DNA of 64,000 nucleotides, taken from Bog-950 sp035299425. Its GTDB lineage: Bacteria; Bacteroidota; Bacteroidia; Chitinophagales; LD1. A model generated the notes under the pieces. That model worked only from the letters and a program-made list of their open reading frames with translations. It searched no databases and was not told the origin of the DNA. The stretch spans positions 1 to 64,000 of the forward strand of contig DATGWP010000227.1 in assembly GCA_035299425.1 (NCBI GenBank), written 5' to 3'. The translations under genes and the position numbers were made by a program. This document shows positions 16,660-24,324 of this stretch, piece after piece. Positions within the stretch are counted from its first letter, which is position 1; every line of letters starts with the position of its first letter.

Positions 16660-17937
16660 ATGGCAGAAGCGATACGATTGGGACGAATGACCGACACGAT
16701 GGAAGAAGGTTTCCTGGCGGAGGTAAATGTAAAGGTGGGCGATAAAATTAAAAGCGGCGATACAGTGGCCGAGGTAGAAACCGATAAGGCTACATTGCCG
16801 CTTGAGTCGTACTACAATGGCACTATTCTGCACGTAGCTGCCAAGAAAGGCGACACCCTTAAAATAGGCGACCTGATAGCCATAATAGGAAAAGAGGGTG
16901 AAGACTATAGCGCCCTGCTGGCACAAGGTGGCGGCGACAAAGCAGCACCCGCCGAAAAAGAAAAGGCGAGCGATAAAAAGGCAGAAGATAAAGCACCGGC
17001 TGAAACTGCACCCACGAAAGAAGAAACAAAAGCTGAAGAACCGGTTGCAGAAGAACAGCCAGAATCTAAACCGGCTACTGCAGAGGTGCATGGTGATAGA
17101 ATAAAAGCATCGCCGCTGGCACGCATGATAGCCAAGGAAAAAGGCATTGAATTATCTACTGTAAAAGGTACGGGCGAAGATGGGCGCATAACCAAGCGCG
17201 ATTTAGAAAATGTATCGGCTACCCCTAAAACAACCATGCCGGCGTTTGTAGGTAAAGAGAACAGCCGCGAAGTGCGCGTAAGCCAGATGCGCAAAGCCAT
17301 TGCCCGCAGGTTAAGCGAAAGCAAGAACGGGGCCCCGCATTTTTACCTGACCATGGATATAAACATGGATAATGCAGTATCTATCCGCACCCAGTTAAAT
17401 AATGTGTTGCCTAAAAAAGTTTCGTTTAACGATATAGTTATAAAGGCAGCCGCCCTTGCACTGCGCCAAAACCCGAATGTAAACAGCAGCTGGCTGGGCG
17501 ATACTATCCGCTACAACGAGCACATCCATATTGGTATGGCTGTAGCAGTAGAAGATGGCTTGCTGGTGCCGGTTATAAAATTTGCCGATGGCAAAACGGT
17601 ATCGCAGATATCGGTAGAGGCAAAAGCAATGGCAGAGAAAGCAACTACGAAGAAACTATTGCCTACAGAAATGGAAGGCAACACCTTTACCATATCTAAC
17701 CTGGGCATGTTTGGCATAGAAGAGTTTACGGCTATTATTAACCCACCCGATGCCTGCATACTGGCGGTAGGTGCTATACGGCAGGAACCGGCTGTGATAA
17801 ACGGCGAAATAAAAGTGGCTAATAAAATGAAGGTGACACTAAGCTGCGACCATCGGGTAGTAGATGGTGCTACAGGCGCTAAATTTTTACAGTCGCTAAA
17901 ATCGATGTTAGAAAATCCGGTTAGTGTGTTGCTGTGA
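16660..17937 (+). CDS. pdhC: 2-oxoacid dehydrogenase E2 (dihydrolipoamide acetyltransferase)
   Basis: The 425-residue enzyme is built as expected for E2: one lipoyl domain (1-77, lipoyl-Lys43 in ETDKATLPLES), an Ala/Lys/Glu/Pro-rich linker (82-140), a peripheral subunit-binding domain (KASPLARMIAKEKGIEL then GTGEDGRITKRDLE), a second linker, and the catalytic acyltransferase domain ending with DHRVVDG. It transfers the acyl group from lipoate to CoA in the cytosol. A single lipoyl domain and the MPxxxDTMEEG-like N-terminus fit pyruvate dehydrogenase E2. E1 and E3 genes are not adjacent, so specificity between pyruvate and branched-chain complexes is inferred. Its 3' end overlaps the opposite-strand neighbour by 30 bp. 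Confidence 0.93.
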   Translation: MAEAIRLGRMTDTMEEGFLAEVNVKVGDKIKSGDTVAEVETDKATLPLESYYNGTILHVAAKKGDTLKIGDLIAIIGKEGEDYSALLAQGGGDKAAPAEKEKASDKKAEDKAPAETAPTKEETKAEEPVAEEQPESKPATAEVHGDRIKASPLARMIAKEKGIELSTVKGTGEDGRITKRDLENVSATPKTTMPAFVGKENSREVRVSQMRKAIARRLSESKNGAPHFYLTMDINMDNAVSIRTQLNNVLPKKVSFNDIVIKAAALALRQNPNVNSSWLGDTIRYNEHIHIGMAVAVEDGLLVPVIKFADGKTVSQISVEAKAMAEKATTKKLLPTEMEGNTFTISNLGMFGIEEFTAIINPPDACILAVGAIRQEPAVINGEIKVANKMKVTLSCDHRVVDGATGAKFLQSLKSMLENPVSVLL

Positions 17938-18228
17938 GGTAGATTCCAGTTCTACATAAGAGATAGCCTCTAACGGAATATACGAACCGCCCTTAAGCAG
18001 TATGTACTTTTCGGTAGTGGCCCACACGGTGGTAAATATTTCGCGGTAACCCTCCAGGGTATTGAATACGATTTTTACGCGGCTTTCATAATTGTTACCC
18101 ATAAGCATAGCCAGGTACAAACGGCGGTTACGCTCCCGCATTTCAAAATCGGTATGGGTGTCGTTTGGCTTTTGAAACGCACATTCTTTCAATTGGTCTT
18201 TCTCGATTTTGCGGATACGGTTGGTCAT
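17908..18228 (-). CDS. Small conserved hypothetical protein, convergent overlap with E2 gene
   Basis: The 106-residue protein starts at an ATG (MTNRIRKIEKDQL) and has a charged helical N-terminus, then beta-like strands (SRVKIVFNTLEGYREIFTTV and KGGSYIPLEAISYVELE). The last part resembles the short transcription-factor-like or WYL/LytTR-like strand patterns, but no family can be named. It is soluble. Its 3' end runs 30 bp into the E2 gene on the other strand. It is probably a real gene because the translation has no low-complexity bias. Function is unknown. Confidence 0.65.
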   Translation of the reverse strand: MTNRIRKIEKDQLKECAFQKPNDTHTDFEMRERNRRLYLAMLMGNNYESRVKIVFNTLEGYREIFTTVWATTEKYILLKGGSYIPLEAISYVELESTSQQHTNRIF

Positions 18229-18399
18229 AATGAATAACTTGTTGGTGCTTTATTTTACGCCGCTATATTTAAAAGGTTGCCCATTACATAACCCACTATG
18301 TAATTACCAACTTGCCCTTGTATGAGAAAGAAAAACAATTGTTTGGCCGTCAGGCAGGTTAATTATTTGCTAAAGCCTGTAAATACATGCCAGCTTAAA

Positions 18400-18407
18400 T
18401 AATTTTG
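18400..18407 (+). promoter_or_regulatory. Candidate -7 promoter box
   Basis: TAATTTTG followed by C matches TAnnTTTGc and lies 36 bp before the next start codon. No -33 box is found at normal spacing. Confidence 0.35.
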
Positions 18408-18443
18408 CAAAAAATCCTACTTTGAGGCTGTAAACCAATTACC

Positions 18444-19175
18444 ATGAAACGACCATCTCTTTTACTTTTTCTATTACTAAACCTTGCGGCCTTTGCGCAA
18501 AGCGCCAATGACATAGTAAACAAATATATAGCGGCCACCGGCGGCGCCGACAAATGGAGCAAAATAACCGCGCTGAAATACACCGGCAGCTATATTATGG
18601 GGCCGGGTATGCTGGCGCCGGTTACAGGCGTATATTTATCAAAACCGTTTAAAGGCAGCTACTCTGACTTTAGCTGGCAGGGCATGACCAGCAAACAGGC
18701 CATACGCGCCGATAGCGGCTGGAGTTACAACCCGTTTGGAGGTAAAAGAGAAACCGACCCTGTATCGCCGGATGATGTGCGCAGCGACAGGCTGGGCTCT
18801 GACCCACAGGGCCTGCTGTTTAATTACAAACAGAAAGGATATGTAGTGGAATACCTGGGCATGGACGATATGGAAGGCACCGATGTATATAAACTGCGCC
18901 TGACCACGCCACAGGGCGATATGGTATACTACTACCTGGATAGCGAAACCTACTATGTGCTGAAAGAAGTGCAGCGGGTGAAGCTAAAAGACAAGGAGCT
19001 TAAAACCGCTTTTCTGTATTCTGATTTCAGAAAGACAGACTTTGGGGTGGTGATACCCTTTAGCAGCCAGCGTGTAGATGAAAACGGTGCCGAGCAAGGC
19101 GGCCCGGTAAACTTTATCAAAGTTGAAATTAATGCGCCGGTAGATGCTGCCCTGTTTGACAAACCAAAACTTTAA
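18444..19175 (+). CDS. Secreted LolA/LolB-like outer-membrane lipoprotein-sorting-type protein
   Basis: The 243-residue protein has a signal peptide (residues 1-19) followed by ANDIVNKYIAATGGADKWSKITALK, a beginning typical of the outer membrane lipoprotein-sorting family found in Bacteroidota. The rest is a beta-rich half-barrel (YLSKPFKGSYSDFSWQG, YYLDSETYYVLKEVQRV, FSSQRVDENG). A role in carrying or binding lipids or lipoproteins is plausible but not shown. The BNR protein gene starts 46 bp later, so the two may be co-transcribed. Confidence 0.7.
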   Translation: MKRPSLLLFLLLNLAAFAQSANDIVNKYIAATGGADKWSKITALKYTGSYIMGPGMLAPVTGVYLSKPFKGSYSDFSWQGMTSKQAIRADSGWSYNPFGGKRETDPVSPDDVRSDRLGSDPQGLLFNYKQKGYVVEYLGMDDMEGTDVYKLRLTTPQGDMVYYYLDSETYYVLKEVQRVKLKDKELKTAFLYSDFRKTDFGVVIPFSSQRVDENGAEQGGPVNFIKVEINAPVDAALFDKPKL

Positions 19176-19221
19176 ACCTTCGCCCATACCCTTACCTAAA
19201 GTATATTACAAAGCCCTGACT

Positions 19222-22200
19222 ATGAAAAAGCCAATACTCCTTCTACTCATACTATCATTTTTCGCAGTGCCATCTATTGCCCAAAAGGGCAAGGCTAAAA
19301 GCAATGCAGCCCCTGCGCAAACCACTGCAGTAAAACTTACATCGGCAGCGCTGGGTAAATTAGAAGCGCGGCATATAGGCCCGGCACTAACCGGTGGCCG
19401 TATCTCTGCCATAGATGGGTATAACAACGACCCACGGATAATTTATGTAGGTACTGCAGGCGGTGGTGTTTGGAAAACAACTACCGGCGGTGCACAGTTT
19501 ACATCAGTGTTTGATAAGCACTGCCAGAGCATAGGTGCTATTGCTGTTGACCAAACCAACCCCGATGTAGTATGGGTAGGCACCGGTGAAAGCAATATGC
19601 GCAATACAGTATCTATAGGCAATGGTATTTATAAAACCACCGATGGTGGCGATAACTGGGTGTTTATGGGCCTGCCCAATAGCGAGCACATAAGCAAAGT
19701 GGTGATTCACCCTAATGACCCTAATACACTTTACGTAGCAGTGCCCGGCAAACTGTGGAGCAACTCGCCCGACCGTGGTTTGTATAAAACAACTGATGGC
19801 GGCAAAACATGGGATAAAATTGTATATGTAAACGACAGTACCGGTTGTGCCGATTTTGTGCTGGACCCGAAGAACCCCAACACCATGTATGCCAGTTTCT
19901 GGCAGTTTAGGCGTAAGCCCTATGCCTTTAGCTCGGGCGGACCGGGAAGCTCGGTTATGAAATCGGTAGACGGGGGCAAAACATGGAAGAAGATACAGAA
20001 CGGTTTACCGGCCGGCGATATAGGCCGTGCAGCTATTGCACTGGCGCCCTCAGCACCAGAGAACCTGGTAATGATTGTAGAGTCGAAAAGGACTACCCTG
20101 CTGTTATCTACCGATGGGGGCGAAAACTGGAAAGAGCAAAGTGCTGATGACAACATTTGTGCAAGGCCGTTTTATTTCAGCACTATACAAGTGGACCCTG
20201 AAAACCCTAAACGTATTTACAGGCCGGCATTCCGTTTTTCGTACAGCGATGATGGGGGCTTTAGCTGGAACACCGGCAGGGCAACGTCTAACACCTATGT
20301 ACACGCCGACATGCACGCGCTATGGATAAACCCTAAAAACACCTCGCACATGTATGTAGGTACCGATGGAGGGGTTTACATGAGTGTAGATAAAGGCAAC
20401 ACATGGATATACCTGAACAGTATACCGGTAAGCCAGCTATACCATGTGCAGGTAGATGACCAGAGCCCATACTATGTGTATTGCGGCATGCAGGATAACG
20501 GCAGCTGGCGGGCGCCCTCGCAATCGCCGGGTGGTATAGAAAATGGCGATTGGAACAACGTAGGTGGTGGCGATGGTTTTTGGGTGCAGACAGACGGCGA
20601 AGACCACGACATTATATACAGCGAATACCAGGGCGGGCACATATTTAAATTTGATGCACATGTAAACCAGTTTCAGGATATACAACCCAAGGCCGGTGAA
20701 GGCGACCCTAAGCTTAGGTTTAACTGGAACACGCCCATAGTGCGCAGTGCTAACAACAAGAAGCGTATTTACATGGCTTCGCAGTTTTTGTATAAGAGCG
20801 ATAACCGCGGCACCACCTGGGATAAGATATCGCCGGACCTGACCACCAACGACCCTAACAAACTTAAACAGGAAGAAAGCGGTGGACTGACCAACGATAA
20901 CACAAGTGCCGAAAACCACTGCACTATTTTTACCATTGCAGAATCGCCGCTAGATGCTAATATGATATATGTGGGTACCGATGATGGCAACCTGCAGCTA
21001 ACTACCGATGGCGGCAAAACATGGACTAACCTGGCAAAAAACTATGCTGCCAGCGGTGTACCTGCACAAACATGGGTAAGCAGTATAGAACCCAGCCGGT
21101 TTGATAAAAATGTGGTGTATGCCACCTTTGAAAACCATACGTATGGCGATATGAAAACTTACTGTGCCCGTTCGAACGATATGGGTAAAACCTGGAAGAT
21201 GTTTAGCAGCGATGTTTTTAAAGGCTACGCACACAAAATAAAAGAAGACCTGCAGAGCAAAGACCTTCTTTTTTTAGGAACAGAAATGGGCCTGTATGTA
21301 AGCATTGATGGCGGCAACAACTGGATGCAGATGAAGGGCCGGATACCGGAGTACTCGCTGGTGCGCGATATTACTATAGAACCTAAAACCAACGACCTGG
21401 TAATAGGCACACACGGCAGAGGTATATTGATAGTGGATGATATTTCGCCGCTGCGCAAACTGACTACCGAAATACTAAATGCAGATGTGGCCGTGATACC
21501 TACACGTGCCAATGCCATCAGCAACGGGCACTACCAGTATTTTTGGGACAGCGAGTATGGATACAGCGCGCCTAACTCATCGGAAGATGCGCGTATTACC
21601 TATTACCTGAAACAGCGGCTTAACAGCGGTGCTGTAACGGTGCAGATATATGATGATAAAGGCAATTTCCTGGTTGATTTCCCGGGCACCAAGCGCAAGG
21701 GAATCAATATAGTAACCTGGAACATGCGCCTGAAACCACCGCGCGTAGCAGAGGGCGGTGCCAAGGCAGACTTTGGGGCATCTACCACGGGGCCGCTAGT
21801 GCGCGAAGGCAAGTATGTGGTTAAGATTGTAGCAGGTGACAAAACAGCTACCGGCGAATTGCAATTGATTACAGACCCACGGGCCACCACCACACCTGCC
21901 GAGCGTGAGGAAAACTACAACGCCGTAATGCGCACCTACAAAATGCAGGAAGACCTTGCTATGCTTATGGATTCGGTATTGCAGGAACAAAAGGCGATAA
22001 AAGATTTAAAGGGCGAAGCACCGGTTATTGCAGAATACTTCGACAGCTTAGAAGCCATTCGAGCAGAGTTGGTACCGGTAAAGACGGGAAGAACCGTTTT
22101 GTTTGCCGATGAAGAGAAGCTACGCGACAAAGTGAGTGACATATACTTTGGTGTAACCTACAGCGACAACAAGCCTACCACATCGCAAAATGACGCATTG

Positions 22201-22317
22201 AACAAACTACAGCGTGACATGAACACTGTAAACAACAAACTTGACGAGCGCAAAAAAACGTATAGACCAAAAGTAAAAGAGGCATTGCGCAAAAAAGGGA
22301 AACACGAGCCATATTAA
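19222..22317 (+). CDS. Secreted BNR/VPS10-like beta-propeller protein
   Basis: The ATG giving MKKPILLLLILSFF is chosen, since it supplies a clean signal peptide (26 codons shorter than the longest frame), leaving 1031 residues. Many Asp-box/BNR repeats are visible, for example SVDGGKTWKKI, STDGGENWKEQ, TTDGGKTWTNL and SIDGGNNWMQM, which build one or two propellers as in sortilin-like proteins. A C-terminal region (about 700-1031) has a DDISPLRKL strand, a beta domain and a charged helical tail ending KKGKHEPY. It lacks a T9SS sorting domain and so may remain periplasmic. Function is unknown; glycosidase activity is not implied by the repeats. Confidence 0.85.
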   Translation: MKKPILLLLILSFFAVPSIAQKGKAKSNAAPAQTTAVKLTSAALGKLEARHIGPALTGGRISAIDGYNNDPRIIYVGTAGGGVWKTTTGGAQFTSVFDKHCQSIGAIAVDQTNPDVVWVGTGESNMRNTVSIGNGIYKTTDGGDNWVFMGLPNSEHISKVVIHPNDPNTLYVAVPGKLWSNSPDRGLYKTTDGGKTWDKIVYVNDSTGCADFVLDPKNPNTMYASFWQFRRKPYAFSSGGPGSSVMKSVDGGKTWKKIQNGLPAGDIGRAAIALAPSAPENLVMIVESKRTTLLLSTDGGENWKEQSADDNICARPFYFSTIQVDPENPKRIYRPAFRFSYSDDGGFSWNTGRATSNTYVHADMHALWINPKNTSHMYVGTDGGVYMSVDKGNTWIYLNSIPVSQLYHVQVDDQSPYYVYCGMQDNGSWRAPSQSPGGIENGDWNNVGGGDGFWVQTDGEDHDIIYSEYQGGHIFKFDAHVNQFQDIQPKAGEGDPKLRFNWNTPIVRSANNKKRIYMASQFLYKSDNRGTTWDKISPDLTTNDPNKLKQEESGGLTNDNTSAENHCTIFTIAESPLDANMIYVGTDDGNLQLTTDGGKTWTNLAKNYAASGVPAQTWVSSIEPSRFDKNVVYATFENHTYGDMKTYCARSNDMGKTWKMFSSDVFKGYAHKIKEDLQSKDLLFLGTEMGLYVSIDGGNNWMQMKGRIPEYSLVRDITIEPKTNDLVIGTHGRGILIVDDISPLRKLTTEILNADVAVIPTRANAISNGHYQYFWDSEYGYSAPNSSEDARITYYLKQRLNSGAVTVQIYDDKGNFLVDFPGTKRKGINIVTWNMRLKPPRVAEGGAKADFGASTTGPLVREGKYVVKIVAGDKTATGELQLITDPRATTTPAEREENYNAVMRTYKMQEDLAMLMDSVLQEQKAIKDLKGEAPVIAEYFDSLEAIRAELVPVKTGRTVLFADEEKLRDKVSDIYFGVTYSDNKPTTSQNDALNKLQRDMNTVNNKLDERKKTYRPKVKEALRKKGKHEPY

Positions 22318-22359
22318 CGGTGAGCGATATCAGGCATACATTTTAAACGAATACCTCTG

Positions 22360-22839
22360 TTGAAATTTCCCAGTAACCGCGCTTTCGCTTTTATTTTACT
22401 ACTTGTTGCTATAGGCGCTGTATGGCTTCTATCTATAGGCAATACGGCTATTGACATTCAACTTCATGACACTAACTTTGTTATTGAAAAAACTCATCTA
22501 GCAGTCTTACTACTAACACCTTTCGCTTTTATTTATCTTTTGGTTAAAGCCATAAGACAGAGATTTAAAATTGTAACTACAAATTTGTATTTCACAGCTA
22601 CCCTGGCCTTCATAGCCTTTCTTATTTATCAAGCTGTCTTACTTCAAAAAAAATATATAGAATTTTTATCGAAGCTTGATGTGAAAATGTTTCCAAACAA
22701 AAATGTGGCTATTGCTTCCGCAAACTCCAATGAAAATTTAATTTGGACAGCATTCTTTATAACTTTATTGCTTGTTGCAATGGTTGTAATCAGAACATTC
22801 TACCTAGTGAAGCAAAAGGAAAGTGAAATCATTGAATAA
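22360..22839 (+). CDS. Small membrane protein with cytochrome-oxidase-like DIQLHDTNFVI segment
   Basis: The frame opens with TTG (159 residues) and no better ATG exists. Four hydrophobic segments are seen (about 8-27, 46-64, 75-97, 127-147). The first loop reads IDIQLHDTNFVIEKTH, resembling the QLHDTYFVVAHFH segment of cytochrome c oxidase subunit I. The second His of that segment is not in the same place, so metal binding is not shown. The DNA is more AT-rich than its neighbours. The 3' end overlaps the next gene by 17 bp, which suggests translational coupling. Function is unknown. Confidence 0.55.
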   Translation: MKFPSNRAFAFILLLVAIGAVWLLSIGNTAIDIQLHDTNFVIEKTHLAVLLLTPFAFIYLLVKAIRQRFKIVTTNLYFTATLAFIAFLIYQAVLLQKKYIEFLSKLDVKMFPNKNVAIASANSNENLIWTAFFITLLLVAMVVIRTFYLVKQKESEIIE

Positions 22840-23470
22840 ATACGCCTACATAGGAATTGCCGGTGCGTTAGCAATGGCCGCGAGCGATATCATACTATTG
22901 GGGCAACCGGCAAGCGGCAGCTATTACGATTTATCGAGTTTTGGTGCAGTGGAGCATGTAGGTGAATTGCGTGCGGCACTGGGCTCTACTCTGGGTATGG
23001 TTTCGGCGTTCTTTACCTGCTTTGGGTTTTGGTACCTTAAAAGAATGTTTAACCCGGTAAATGAACGGAGCGCTACCCTCCTGTTTATTCTGTTATCCAG
23101 TATGATGTTTGTGGGCGGGGCTTTTCATGCAGGCTATTACTTTTTATCGCAGCCCGGCTTAAATGGACATGGCTATATACTGCCGCAGGCAACGCAGGAA
23201 GATTTCCGTGCACACCTGGAAATGCTTTCTTATTTAGGTGTTCCGGGATTTGTGGGGGGCAGTATTTTGTTTTTCAAGCTCGCGCTTAATGAGCGCTACC
23301 CTAATTGGCTGCGCTACTGCAACCCGCTGATACTTACTTTAATTTTTCTTGCCTTATTTTATTTTCTACCGGCGCCGGTTGGAGGATATATACGGCCCAC
23401 GTTTATTAACCTGGCCACAGTTGCCTTGTTTCTGTTTACTTTAAGAGCACCGGCGAAACAAAATCTATAA
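22823..23470 (+). CDS. Polytopic membrane protein of unknown function
   Basis: The 215-residue protein begins at GTG (overlapping the previous gene) and has about six hydrophobic segments: 8-24, 53-75, 84-103, 135-152, 167-186 and 190-210. It contains the phrases MAASDIILLGQP and GAFHAGYYFL. It looks like a Bacteroidota integral membrane protein of the DUF family with SDxxL and HxGYYF motifs, but a name cannot be given safely. The coding pattern is typical of the host. It could form a unit with the preceding small membrane protein. Confidence 0.7.
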   Translation: MKSLNKYAYIGIAGALAMAASDIILLGQPASGSYYDLSSFGAVEHVGELRAALGSTLGMVSAFFTCFGFWYLKRMFNPVNERSATLLFILLSSMMFVGGAFHAGYYFLSQPGLNGHGYILPQATQEDFRAHLEMLSYLGVPGFVGGSILFFKLALNERYPNWLRYCNPLILTLIFLALFYFLPAPVGGYIRPTFINLATVALFLFTLRAPAKQNL

Positions 23471-23863
23471 CTAAAAACAAATAACAACGAAGGAACAGGT
23501 ACGTTTACACGCACCTGCCCTTGTTGCTTTTCTCAACCCACGAGAACTCTTTACCCATAAGGCAGAGAATAAACGAACAGGCCCGCTTGCGCAGACCCAT
23601 TCGCTTTTTTTCTCAACCCACGAGAAAATCTTTAATACGCCGGATGAGACAACAAGAAACAGGTGCGTTTGCACACACCTGCCCTTGTTGCTTTTCTCAA
23701 CCCATGAGAGCGTTTAATAAGTTGGCAATGGTAAATTGGCACGAGGCCACCACGGCTATATCTCAAAGAACATAAAATCATTTACTGAAACCGGCTTTGC
23801 ACAAATGCAAACGCCATACAATTACATAGCACAGCCATGCGAAAAGAAAAAGTGAAACGGAGT
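23471..23863. other. Intergenic region holding three repeat copies
   Basis: No convincing gene is present. It contains the three-copy repeat described next and an AT-rich tail to 23863. Reading frames here span the repeats in different phases and lack conserved features. Confidence 0.5.
23493..23710. repeat. Three imperfect repeats of ~54 bp at 81-82 bp period
   Basis: Copies run 23493-23546, 23575-23626 and 23656-23710. Each starts GAACAGG (copy 3 GAAACAGG) and ends with TTTCTCAACCCAYGAGA. Copies 1 and 3 share CCTGCCCTTGTTGCTTT and hold a hairpin (CAGGTGCGT-ttgc-ACACACCTG in copy 3, one mismatch in the stem). Copy 2 keeps the flanks but loses the hairpin. The 28-29 bp between copies is unrelated. 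It may be a structured RNA or an old duplication. Confidence 0.6.
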
Positions 23864-24217
23864 CTATAGAAGAATTACCCTGATGCGCTGGAATAGCTTA
23901 AAAGCATCGTCGGGCAAATGAGCATATACCACCCACTTAGAAACAGGTGGCTGGTCGCTTACTATTTGCGGTAAATAAGCCTGTATAAGATTACTGAGAA
24001 TATCTGTAGGGAAAGAAACGGTAGGGCGCTCGCTATGGTTAGCGTGCTTAATAAACTTCATATAAAAATTAGCCGGAGAAGCCTTACCCTTTTTCTGATC
24101 TGCCTTGTGCGATAAATACGTTTTAAAGTACTTGGCTGCGCTACAGTCTGATGCCATAGCTGCCTGAAAAAACACCAGGTGAAGACAATACACGCTTAAC
24201 AGGAGAAAAACTCTCAT
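23864..24217 (-). CDS. Small secreted protein of unknown function
   Basis: The ATG at MRVFLLLSVYC gives a signal peptide and 117 residues; a GTG start 36 bp upstream is less likely. The mature part has SAAKYFKTYLSHKADQKKGK, a FYMKFIKHANHSERPTVSFP phrase and an aromatic C-terminus. No known family is recognised. It could be an AT-rich orphan; its start lies 108 bp from the stop of the large hydrolase gene, in the same direction. It is kept as a gene because the signal peptide and codon pattern look real. Confidence 0.55.
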   Translation of the reverse strand: MRVFLLLSVYCLHLVFFQAAMASDCSAAKYFKTYLSHKADQKKGKASPANFYMKFIKHANHSERPTVSFPTDILSNLIQAYLPQIVSDQPPVSKWVVYAHLPDDAFKLFQRIRVILL

Positions 24218-24324
24218 GGCAGCTTTGCGGGTATTTAAAAGTTGTCTTTTCACTGTGTGCTCCTTGTTTCTACAGGGTGAAGATAAAAAACAAGCATTAC
24301 AAAACTATTGGGTTGTGTTTAATT

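Noticed and set aside
23493..23710. CRISPR array
   Set aside because: Repeats of about 54 bp are too long and imperfect, there are only three, and no cas gene is nearby.
23521..23775. 84-residue plus-strand frame across the repeats
   Set aside because: It arises from the repeats read in different phases (THENS, SQPTRK, SQPMRA) and has no start support.
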